Below, one piece after another: positions 27,902 to 37,813 of a stretch of 64,000 nt of DNA. Origin of the DNA: Albula goreensis (taxonomy: Eukaryota; Chordata; Actinopteri; Albuliformes; Albulidae). The first letter of the stretch is position 1. Every line of letters begins with the position of its first letter. The notes below the pieces were generated by a model, which saw only the letters and a list, made by a program, of their open reading frames with translations, did not search any database and was not told where the DNA came from. The DNA lies in assembly GCA_022829145.1 (NCBI GenBank), contig CM040755.1:9433063-9497062 (forward strand), given 5' to 3'. The position numbers were made by a program, and so were the translations under genes.

Positions 27902-30587
27902 GTGAGTTTGCCTTAAAATGTGTCTGCTTTGACCAAACTGTTTGTTTTTAATGTACAATTGGCAAAATGTATTCCATTGTGCACGCCCACTGTCTCTTTC
28001 ATTACACAAGGACAGAGCTGAGACCTGGGCTAGGTTTGACTTCTCCATGTGAAGGTGGTTTTGAGGCGGGGCTCTGGTTTTGGCTGATTGCACATTACCA
28101 TGCAGAGAGTACATGTGGATTCAGGACAGGAGTAAGCACACAAGCTCAGTCCTGTGAATGCTGCCTGGATTGTTAATGCACCGCCTGAGAATAATGCTTG
28201 TTATTGACTGTACAGGGGGCCAAAGCATCCAAAGCTGATGGTACATTTGATCAGATATGTTTCAAAAGCTCCAAAACCAAAGAAAGTGTGCAAAATTGGA
28301 AGGTTTTGGACAGACAGGCCTGCTGGCCCTTTTTGTTATCGGACAAAATTGCATTTCATTTTCGTTGTAGACATTTGATTGAAATTCCTTACCAATGTAA
28401 AAACCTGACATATTAAGGGATGTAATTCTCTGATTTCGGCTGGCTGGCTCGCTGTGAAACTGGAGGCAAACTCATCCATAGTATCTCCTGTCTCCTCAGA
28501 TGATCGTATTCTTCCTTTCTTTGTATCTTATTTATCTTTTCATCAGCCAAGTAGGCATATTCTGTAAGACTGTAAGCCTTGCATCTCTCAATGTTAATCA
28601 AGACTCCAAATTCATCTTAGAAAGGGGCAAATGAAGACACCTCTCACAGATTACTGTGCCCACCTACCCTGCCAGAGGTAATGATGTGGACACTATTGTA
28701 AAGTGTTCAGCACATAACCAGGCATGGATGCCTCTGTCTGTGGCTATGGCTTTGCTGCACAAGAACTTCTTTCTCAGTGCAGTGAAGTAATCTGTTAGTG
28801 GAATGTCCTATCTAAGTCACTGACCTTGGTCAGCTTGGTTCCTGCAGTTTCCCATTTTTTTAAACAGCATAGCACCAAAGGTATCAGAAAGTGCATTTCC
28901 TTAACATTAAAGTAATGTCTTTATTTCTAAGAGGCATATTTCATCACCATCGTGTAGGCATTATATTATAGTATGCCGCTACATAGAAGTTTTCTGTGGT
29001 TGATTCTAAAAGGATGGATATTGTACATGATTTACAGTGATGTGTTGTATCAGTATTGTCCAGTGAAAGGGGCTGGGTCTTGTGCCTAGACATTGAGATT
29101 GTAAACAGTTTCATATAAGCAGTTCCCGCATCTCAACAGCGGCCTCAGAGAGAAAAGTGTACCATTCATCTCAGCCCGGAGACAGCTGACATTTCTGGGT
29201 CGGAAACTGACGCCTCTCCTTGGTCTCTCTACCTCGGCAGCCATTTGCCGCATGTTTTGCTGCTTCTATAACTCCTTGTGTTTTCTGGAATGAGCTGATA
29301 AAGTGCTCTGTATTATTGAAAAGGAGGAAGTAAGTGCAATGTGGCTGAACCTACATTTTATGGGGCTTTTTGGTTACATAACTGTAAAAGAGAGTCCCTT
29401 TGGATTGTCGTGTCATATCCTTGCATGTCCATTGTGACTTCCCATGACTTTAAATGCATCAAAAGAAGAAATCATTTGATTGCTTCTGAGTTTACAGGTA
29501 AAACTTGAGGTTGCTCACCTTCTCTGAGGCCAATCAGACTAGCGTCACAAACTCATTTCATCAAGAGGCAAATAACACGGCATGAAATAATGAGGTCCTA
29601 AACCCTCTTCATAGTCAGTAATTGATTTAAATTCAGCTTCTGCCACAGGCTGGAATTACAGTGTGAATTATTGAAGAGCCAGGCTGCACCTGCAGCCGTA
29701 ACCCCAAGCCATTCTGGGAGCCATTACCGATCAGGCCGTCTGACTTACAGCTCATTACGCCATCTTCCTAATCTCAACCTCCTAAATGATGTTAATTGAG
29801 GGTTAGACTCATGAGGGTCAAACAACCACCCGTGGACATAGTCTTTCCTCTCCCTCCTCACAAAACTGCTGCTAGCGCTGTAGTGTGAGCTGGACTTAAT
29901 CAGTGCCTTGACCCACTGACCTAACAAATACGCTTGCCGTACCAACATAATGTGCAAGCTACGGTGATATATTTCTTTTGTAGGCTTTCCCCGCCCCCTT
30001 GAATGTCAAGTAAATGTGCTGACAGTACAAAGCACATACTGAGGGAGAAGCCTTTAATGTTGATAGAAGAGATAAATGAAAGGGGAAAGAGAGGCCTCAC
30101 TTGTCTCTTTCACTGGGTGCCAGGTGACATTTTGGGTGGGGAAAAACGCACAGTACGGGTTTCCTCCCTTCGCCTTTGAGCTTGTCCTCTTTTTCTCCAG
30201 TACGTCAGTCTGGCAGTTCCGATATCCTTGAGCGAGTCCGCGTCGTTATCGGCGTGAGCGGTCTGGTGCACGTCTCCGTCAGCCTTTTTCTTGCAGTCGG
30301 AGCGAGGTGAAGAGCAAGCTGGAGGCGCCATTGTTCCCTCCGACATCCCTCCTCCTCCGGTATTGTCTGGGGAGCTGCCCTCCTATCTATTTTTGACTGG
30401 CCTGGAAAGCTGGTGGAACATTTGTCCCTGGAACATAGATCGGAGCTGTCGGAATAACAGCAGGGACTGGGGTGGGCATCGTCAGACCTGGTTCCCTCAC
30501 TCGTTCTCGCAACCCCTCCCCCCACCTTCTCTCTCTCTCTCTCCTTCTTCCTTCTCCCTCTCCTTTGCTCCTTCTCTCCTTTTTCAG
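27902..30587 (+). other. shank2: shank2 intron 3 (2.7 kb)
   Basis: Mostly AT-rich and featureless. The last 480 bases (about 30110-30587) change character: CpG-containing sequence with a tacgtca half-CRE, a strong internal acceptor ending at 30296, and a long C/T tract just before exon 4. Confidence 0.9.
30297..30587 (+). other. shank2: possible in-frame upstream extension of shank2 exon 4
   Basis: A strong acceptor (gcctttttcttgcag) ends at 30296. The 291 bases from there to the normal exon 4 start are open in exon 4's frame for 97 codons, beginning SERGEEQAGGAIVPSDIPPP. Using it would insert 97 residues between SPN linker and ankyrin repeat 1. No such insert is known to me in SHANK2, and the last third is low-complexity Ser/Pro/Leu encoded by the pyrimidine tract. 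Confidence 0.2.
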
Positions 30588-30696
30588 GCCAACCTAAGGA
30601 AGTTCATGGACCACATTCAGCACCACCAGGTGGAGAAGGTGTCCAAGATGCTGGAGAGAGGGCTTGACCCCAACTACCATGACCCGGATACTGGTG
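30588..30696 (+). CDS. shank2: shank2 coding exon 4: first ankyrin repeat
   Basis: The acceptor is ctcctttttcag, at the end of an unusually long pyrimidine tract (about 30525-30585). The donor is ctggtg|gtacgc, a weak site. The exon is 109 bp, phase 0 at the start and phase 1 at the end, and encodes residues 161-196 plus one base. The peptide ANLRKFMDHIQHHQVEKVSK leads into a MLERGLDPNYHD stretch, which is ankyrin repeat 1. Family members have nearly the same LDxGLDPNFHDP motif. An alternative upstream acceptor ends at 30296, and the 291 bases between it and this exon are open in the same frame (see findings). Confidence 0.95.
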
Positions 30697-30856
30697 GTAC
30701 GCACATGGAGATCATAAATCATTCAATACATGAGTTATGAGAGAATGACTGTGAGCTTCAATATAATTATGGAATTGCTGTACTCATAATCTTTGTGTAA
30801 AAGCACTAAATACCTGTACAGCGGTTTAGGTTTCACCATCAATATTAACAGATAAT

Positions 30857-31742
30857 AGGGCTGTCAGATTCAATAATAATAATACTAATAATAAATAATA
30901 ATCATCACAATCATAATCGTTTATATAGCACCTGTTAGGTGAACAGCTCAAAGTGGGTTACAATCCATGATTAAAACAGAAAAGCTGAGACCAATGAGAT
31001 AATAATAAAAATACATAAATCAATAAAATGCAGTCACAACAATACAGCATTTTTACACAAAAAAGCTAATTGGTAAAAAGTAGTTTTCAGAGGGATTTTG
31101 AAAAGAAATTACAGGCTGAGAAGCTTTTATCTTGTCAGGGAGACGGTTCCAGAGTTGAGGGGCCTTGACTGAAACAGCAAGGTCTCCCTTTGCTCCAAGT
31201 CTAGACTCTGGAACAGTCAGGAAATATCTGTCTCTTTATCCCAGCTCTCTATTGTTGTTTTAAAACCAGTATCTTTTTTATGTATTTCTGTTGCTATACT
31301 TATGATTCAAACACTAAATTTTTAAACAATAACAGAAAAAAATTGAATTTAGCCATGGATGTAATCACGTTAATCATGTTAAAATATTTTAACTTAATCA
31401 TGATTTTAACTTTTCTGATCTTGCAAACAAAAATCAGCCTTGCCAGTAAAAGAGAACTACAGTTGCTTCAGGAGAAAAAACAGGGACATGCCACCAATTG
31501 TGACTAAACACTCAATGTGTTATATAAGGCGAACAGATTAAACCAGCTCCCAAACAAACAAGATGCATTTAAATTAGTTTTATTAGGATAAACACACACA
31601 TGAAAGAAAACCGTTTCAGCAGGTTGAGTTGATAGGAAGGGCGCATCCATAAATCTCTCTCCAGATTTTTCATTTATAACCGCAATTAATAGCATGAGTG
31701 AACACATTAACATTGACAGTAATGTTAAACGGTACCAGCCCT
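30857..31742. mobile_element. hAT-like non-autonomous DNA element (diverged)
   Basis: The left end reads agggctgtcagattcaat. The right end reads ggtaccagccct, giving a matched agggctg inverted end. Internal ttaatcatgttaaaatattt and neighbouring TTAA-rich palindromic sequence resemble the fish hAT family whose ends read cagggctgtca followed by aattaacg. No transposase is present. The 8-bp target duplication expected for hAT was not found, so the borders are uncertain. Confidence 0.35.
30895..31260 (+). mobile_element. teleost interspersed repeat (LINE-3'-like), nested in the hAT-like element
   Basis: It begins tttatatagcacctgttagg after an AAT-rich stretch, then caaagtgggttacaatcc, and later gggagacggttccagagttg and ggtctccctttgctcc. 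This succession matches a very common fish interspersed repeat in my memory. The family name is uncertain. Confidence 0.5.
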
Positions 31743-32458
31743 GAGGACTCAGATGGAATGAAACCTGGTACCTTGCCCTCCTTACAGCATGTAATGCTGC
31801 TTTGCTGGCAAACACATTTTAATTAGTCCGATTCATGGCCCCTCTCCGCAATCATCTTTGAAGCTACTCCAACCGTATCTGTCATGGACATTATCAACAT
31901 TAATGTCACCTCAGAGGGCTCTGAAATCTCGGACATGGAAATGGGAAGCCCTTAAAAACCAAAAAGCCTATTTAATGTAGTAGTATATATATATTTTTAC
32001 AGTTGATTCATCTTTGTTTTATCAGAATTTGAGTTAAAAGAAGGCCACAGAAAACTGACTGATTAACTGACCGACTATTAAACTAGACACTATTGACTGT
32101 GTTAGACATATGGCTTCAAAGATTTGACCCAGACTAAGGAATTCTTCTGGCTGCTGTTTGTCACACCAGAGAAACACACCCACACTATTGGTATTGGATA
32201 TACAGTAACACCCACATTGGCTTAGCCTGGTAACGAGCACATCTGCAAGGCAATCCATACTTTAGATATTTTTAGTTAAGTGGGAGAGGAGCAGAGCTGT
32301 GTCTCATGGTTAGTGTGGTCAGTATGGAGGCATGACCTGTGGGCTCCACACCGGGTGCTCCCGGTGTAGCTGCATGGAGTGTGAGGAGGGGCTCCTGCAG
32401 GGCTGGACACTGACACTGAGACAGAGGGGTGAGGAGTGTTGAGTCGGGAGACTGGAAC

Positions 32459-34380
32459 TGCTGCTCCACATCGTCTCTCTTAATTCTGCTCCATAACACT
32501 GCTGCTCCACATTGTCTCTCTGTAATTCTGCTCCGTAACACTGCTGCCCCACATCGTCTGTCTGTAATTCTGCTCCATAACACTGCTGCTCCACATCGTC
32601 TCTCTGTAATTCTGCTCCATAACACTGCTGCTCCATATCGTTTCTCTGTAATTCTGCTCCATAACACTGCTGCTCCACATCGTCTCTCTCTGAAATTCTG
32701 CTCCATAACACTGCTGCTCCACATCGTCTCTCTCTGAAATTCTGCTCCATAACACTGCTGCTCCACATCATCTGTCTATAATTCTGCTCCATAACACTGC
32801 TGCTCCACATTGTCTCTCTGTAATTCTGCTCCGTAACACTGCTGCTCCACATCGTTTCTCTCTGTAATTCTGCTCCATAACACTGCTGCTCCACATCGTC
32901 TCTCTGTAATTCTGCTCCATAACACTGCTGCTCCACATCGTCTGTCTGTAATTCTGCTCCATAACACTGCTGCTCCACATCGTCTGTCTTTAATTCTGCT
33001 CCATAACACTGCTGCTCCACATCGTCTGTCTGTAATTCTGCTCCATAACACTGCTGCTCCACATCGTCTCTCTGTAATTCTGCTCCATAACACTGCTGCT
33101 CCACATCGTCTGTCTGTAATTCTGCTCCATAACACTGCTGCTCCACATCGTCTCTCTGTAATTCTGCTCCATAACACTGCTGCTCCATATCGTTTCTCTG
33201 TAATTCTGCTCCATAACACTGCTGCTCCACATCGTCTCTCTCTGAAATTCTGCTCCATAACACTGCTGCTCCACATCGTCTCTCTCTGAAATTCTGCTCC
33301 ATAACACTGCTGCTCCACATCATCTGTCTATAATTCTGCTCCATAACACTGCTGCTCCACATTGTCTCTCTGTAATTCTGCTCCGTAACACTGCTGCTCC
33401 ACATCGTCTCTCTGTAATTCTGCTCCATAACACTGCTGCTCCACATCGTCTCTCTGTAATTCTGCTCCATAACACTGCTGCTCCACATCGTCTGTCTGTA
33501 ATTCTGCTCCATAACACTGCTGCTCCACATCGTCTGTCTTTAATTCTGCTCCATAACACTGCTGCTCCACATCGTCTCTCCCTGTAATTCTGCTCCATAA
33601 CACTGCTGCTCCACATCGTCTGTCTGTAATTCTGCTCCATAACACTGCTGCTCCACATCGTCTCTCCTGTAATTCTGCTCCATAACACTGCTGCTCCACA
33701 TCGTCTCTCTGTAATTCTGCTCCATAACACTGCTGCTCCATATCGTCTCTCTCTGTAATTCTGCTCCATAACACTGCTGCTCCATATCGTTTCTCTGTAA
33801 TTCTGCTCCATAACACTGCTGCTCCACATCGTCTGTCTGTAATTCTGCTCCATAACACTGCTGCTCCACATCGTCTCTCCCTGTAATTCTGCTCCATAAC
33901 ACTGCTGCTCCACATCGTCTGTCTGTAATTCTGCTCCATAACACTGCTGCTCCATATCGTCTCTCTCTGTAATTCTGCTCCATAACACTGCTGCTCCATA
34001 TCGTTTCTCTGTAATTCTGCTCCATAACACTGCTGCTCCACATCGTCTGTCTGTAATTCTGCTCCATAACACTGCTGCTCCACATCGTCTGTCTGTAATT
34101 CTGCTCCATAACACTGCTGCTCCACATCGTCTGTCTTTAATTCTGCTCCATAACACTGCTGCTCCACATCGTCTGTCTGTAATTCTGCTCCATAACACTG
34201 CTGCTCCACATCGTCTCTCTGTAATTCTGCTCCATAACACTGCTGCTCCACATCGTCTCTCTGTAATTCTGCTCCATAACACTGCTGCTCCACATCGTCT
34301 GTCTGTAATTCTGCTCCATAACACTGCTGCTCCACATCGTCTCTCCCTGTAATTCTGCTCCATAACACTGCTGCTCCACA
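32459..34380. repeat. minisatellite, about 45 copies of a 42-44-bp unit
   Basis: The unit runs cataacactgctgctccaca, then tcgtctctctgtaattctgctc. Copies are highly alike and differ mainly in the ctctctg/ctgtctg/ctctctctgaaa segment and in catcg/tatcg/cattg. Units of 43 and 44 bases also occur. Variant order repeats: the rare catcatctgtctataatt variant recurs at 32766 and 33318, 552 bases apart, with matching neighbours, so a block of about 13 units was duplicated. The minus strand is open over long distances in all three frames (403 and 353 codons), a by-product of the repeat. There are no spacers, so this is not a CRISPR array. Confidence 0.97.
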
Positions 34381-34439
34381 ATGCTGCCTTATATTATAGC
34401 CGCCCAGCTCCTGTCCTTGTTGTTGCTCTGCACTGTTTC

Positions 34440-34580
34440 TCAGTTATAATTCTGTGTTCAAGTCCAGATGCACATTGCTGCTCCACACTGCTGCTCCATA
34501 ATGCTTATCTAAGCCGCTGCTCTACACTGCTACTGCTTTATTGTACTGCTACACACTGCTCCACACTGCAGCATCTCATC
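34440..34580. repeat. degenerate satellite-like copies beyond the minisatellite
   Basis: Irregular copies of cactgctgctccaca-like text (attgctgctccacactgctg, ccgctgctctacactgc, ctgctacacactgctccaca) continue past the clean array. They look like the older, diverged edge or the source from which the array expanded. Confidence 0.6.
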
Positions 34581-37142
34581 TCTCTATAAGTCTGTCAGGT
34601 CTGTAGGTAAGAAACATATTGTTTTCAGTGGATGACTGCTGTGTACCTGATCAGACTACACTTTATACTGTCGATAACAAAATGAGATTCAGAGGAAACC
34701 AGATGCTGCACAGCTTTCTCCATCTCTTCTCATTCATTAGAGTAACAGAGAGTGATTGGATAATCAACTGTCATATTCACATCTGAATGGGACTCTTCTC
34801 TCTTTTTTATCTATATACTGAGCTTCTATATGTTTCTATATCCAGCTTCTCCCAACTTGTCCATTTTCAGTTTTTTTCCTTATTGATTTTATTTTTTTAC
34901 TCCATCAAAAGTCATTTTCTTGTTGGTTTCATGCATTTCAGGGCTTTTACTGTGTCCTCTGAGTGTTTGATCATTTTTTGTTTAAAAAGAGACTAAATGG
35001 AGTTTCATTGTATTACTGCAGGGAGCTTTTAGAGCTCTCTCCTGACAAAATCTTGCCTCAGAACCCACCAAATGAATATGTATGTAGCTATCAGTTGGAA
35101 ACATAATATAAGCAAGAAAAGCAGTAGTTATGCTTGTTTAAAATTTTAATTCAATATTGCCAACAAACAGCAGTCATGGTGACAGTGAATCCAGGCCTCT
35201 GCATTTCTCTGTTTCTTCCTGCATTTCCCACAGAGCGTTTGTTCAGGTGAAAGAGGGAAGTAAAATTCATTCATTGTTCCAAACGCTTAAGTGGCTTTAC
35301 AAGTGGACTGCTGTTGACAGCTTAATTTTCAGGTAATGAGGCAGGTCCTTGGCCTAGCATTAGTTCTAGCTGTCAGCCTGAAAAAGCCCAGCTGTGCAGA
35401 ACGTGGCCCAGTTCTGGAGTGGCCAGCCTCAGAGACCTTAATCATTTCTGCATTCCTAATTTCATAACAGACAGGACTTCGATGATAATTGCGTCTAATT
35501 TTGGCTGACAGTAATGTGTTACAGTGAAAATATCTCCTGAAAATCCATGGCCATTTTTTTTTTTTTTTTTTTGCTGTGTGTGCGCTTTGGCCTCTCTTCC
35601 ATGGCTTCTTAATTTGTGTAATTAGTAAAAGATAACAGTTTGCCAGTCATTTTAAAATGCAAATATGTGTATGAATGTTACATGGCTTTAATTACTCATT
35701 ATAATTAAATCCTTGTATTTTAATTGGAGTGGATGAGGAGCAGTCGGTGAAACTTGATTTTGCTTACTTTGAATTCCTCCCACGGCCCTTTGTCTGGGGA
35801 GGCAGCTAAATGCTTCTGTTATGCAACTTTTATCATCAAAATTAAAGCCTCATTATTTTTATGTGTTCAATATTGTAAATCAGACACATTTTATGTTCTG
35901 GTGGCCACAGTCTTTAACGTTGATTTTTTATTTCTGAAAAGCAGTACAATCAATGTGCTGCCCCATAATGAGCCTCAGTGAACAATCAGGCATATACCAC
36001 TGAGACTGCTGTGGTTGTATCGTCTTATTAACCACAATATGATATGAAAGAGCTTCCACTGGAAATGAGCTTTAACTGTTATTCACGTGACATATAATAA
36101 TGTTATCACTTTTATCACTTATCAATGCAATTATGTTAATGTTTGTTATGAAATTTGACTAAAAAATAAATGCACGTGGTTTTACTGTTTGCAATGCAAA
36201 CACAATGGCTGGGACAGAATCTAACAAAGTTAAATTAGAACTTATTTTTTAGGGTGTATGCAAGTAATTCAATCAGACTTTACAGTGCAATATAAGATTA
36301 TTTAAGTATGTTCAGTTGGAGACAATCAAACATTCCATTTTGATTGACTTGCATATACCCTTACAGAGACTTGTCTGTGTCAGTGAATGAGGATCTCATT
36401 CAACTGTCTTTGAATGAAAAAAAAATGCTTCATTCAGAGTCAAATCTACACATAATGTTGATTAAATCCAGAGAATGGTTTTTAAAAAGCTGCTAATGAA
36501 AGCTGATTCTGAGTGTAGTCTTGGGGGTCATGGCAGGCCTCTGCCGTCGCTCACACAGGACTGGGGCTCTGCGTTTGAAAGCTGGCAGTGAAGGAGAGGC
36601 AGGCACTGGATAGAGAGCATACATTCTCAGACATCACCGCACATGCCCCCGGCACTGTTTCGACAGGGCCACCTCCACTCACATGCTCAACGAAGGGCGA
36701 CTCTAAATGAGCCATACTGTAGCCTGTGTTTCCTGGTGCTCTGCCAAAAGCCCTTACACTGCTCAGCGCAGCATGCAGACCCCCCACCCATCACCACAAA
36801 ATTCTGCTGCAGCTTGTGACAAATGTAGCAGACGTCACAGCTATGTTGTCTGCCACTTGTTAGTACAATTTCTCAGTGTTAGGTGTTAGCTCAGCTTGTA
36901 GTGAAAATTAATGGCAACATATTAGTTCTTGCACATCTTGATCCGCTGTGGAAGTAGATCTTTTTTCACGCTCTCATTTTTATCTGGGCATCTTGGTACT
37001 GTAAGACAGGATAGTACCAATTGCACATAAGTCGTTAGGGTTTTCTTATTATTGAATTCCTGACAGCCGGTCACACTAAGATACTGGTCAGTGCTGTCAC
37101 TAAGGATATGTTTTGTGTTGCCCCTCTCCTGTCCAAATGCAG

Positions 37143-37294
37143 AGACACCGCTGACCTTTGCTGCCCATCTGGACAATGTAGTGGACATCATCAAGGCCCT
37201 GAAAAATGGGGGGGCACATCTGGATTTCCGGGCACGAGATGGGCTGACCGCCCTGCACAAAGCAGCCAAGTCCAAGAACCAAGTTGCCCTAACG
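37143..37294 (+). CDS. shank2: shank2 coding exon 5: ankyrin repeats 2-3
   Basis: The acceptor is gtccaaatgcag before 37143 and the donor is acg|gtagcg after 37294. The exon is 152 bp. Its first two bases complete Glu197 with the last base of exon 4, and it ends in phase 0 at residue 247. TPLTFAAHLDNVVDIIKAL followed by KNGGAHLDFRARDG is ankyrin repeat 2, and GLTALHKAAKSKNQVAL starts repeat 3. The TPL and TALH motifs at the repeat turns are canonical. The last codon gives Thr where I recall Lys in mammalian SHANK2 (VALK|TLL); SHANK3 has Thr there. In SHANK3 this block is described as binding Sharpin and alpha-fodrin. Confidence 0.96.
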
Positions 37295-37645
37295 GTAGCG
37301 TATGCCTGGCTGTTGATTTGTTCATTCATTAGGATTTATGCTGAACCCTTGATCTAGAAGATGTTACCAGTTCACAGGGGTTCCAGTGCTGTCCGCCATA
37401 TATGTAGTAGCAGTACTAATATGATACAGAGCCTCTGAGAGTAACTCACCTTGTAGAATTTAAGGTAATTGCTTCTAGACTGAAATAAAAGGTCACTACC
37501 TATCCTGAAGCTGTAGCAGGGCTTATGCGCCGGTTGAAGCGATCTGATTTCTCTGAACATAGAAAACTGAGTACCTCAGACAGAGAGGGCCGTAAGATTG
37601 CTCATTTCCATAGAGGCATGCCTGACTCAAGGTCGCCCCCTGCAG
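37295..37645 (+). other. shank2: shank2 intron 5 (351 bp)
   Basis: A short GT/AG intron between ankyrin exons. Nothing else was recognised. Confidence 0.93.
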
Positions 37646-37813
37646 ACGCTGCTGGAACTGGGCGCCTCTCCAGACTACAAGGATAGCCGGGGCCTGACGG
37701 CGCTGTACCACACAGCCATGGTGGGGGGAGACCCCTATTGCTGCGAGCTGCTGCTCCATGAGCAGGCCACTGTCAGCTGCCAGGATGAGAACGGCTGGCA
37801 TGAGATCCACCAG
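37646..37813 (+). CDS. shank2: shank2 coding exon 6: ankyrin repeats 3-5
   Basis: The acceptor is cgccccctgcag and the donor is cag|gtgagc, both strong. The exon is 168 bp, phase 0 at both ends, and encodes residues 248-303. TLLELGASPDYKDSRG closes repeat 3, GLTALYHTAMVGGDPYCCEL and the following LLLHEQATVSCQDENG form repeat 4, and WHEIHQ opens repeat 5. The YHTA.VGGDPYCCELLLH segment is a hallmark of SHANK proteins. It lies only 351 bases after exon 5, one of the two short introns in the gene here. No disabling change is present. Confidence 0.97.

Larger units (their letters stand above)
30697..37142 (+). other. shank2: shank2 intron 4 (6.4 kb), repeat-rich
   Basis: It contains AAT-rich simple sequence, a hAT-like element apparently carrying a second interspersed repeat (30857-31742), a 1.9-kb minisatellite (32459-34380) with degenerate relatives to about 34580, and a 17-base T run near 35557. 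No coding sequence was recognised in the rest. Confidence 0.9.

Noticed and set aside
30205-30525. Antisense 106-codon open frame before exon 4
   Set aside because: It is the reverse strand of the GC-rich, pyrimidine-rich region, with no family resemblance.
32459-34380. CRISPR-like appearance of many short repeats
   Set aside because: Units are contiguous with no unique spacers, and the DNA is vertebrate.
32319-34381. Minus-strand open frames of 403, 353, 346, 195 and 180 codons made of a 14-residue repeat
   Set aside because: They are the translation of the 42-bp minisatellite, open in all three minus frames because the unit lacks stops on that strand. There is no start context, domain or splice support.
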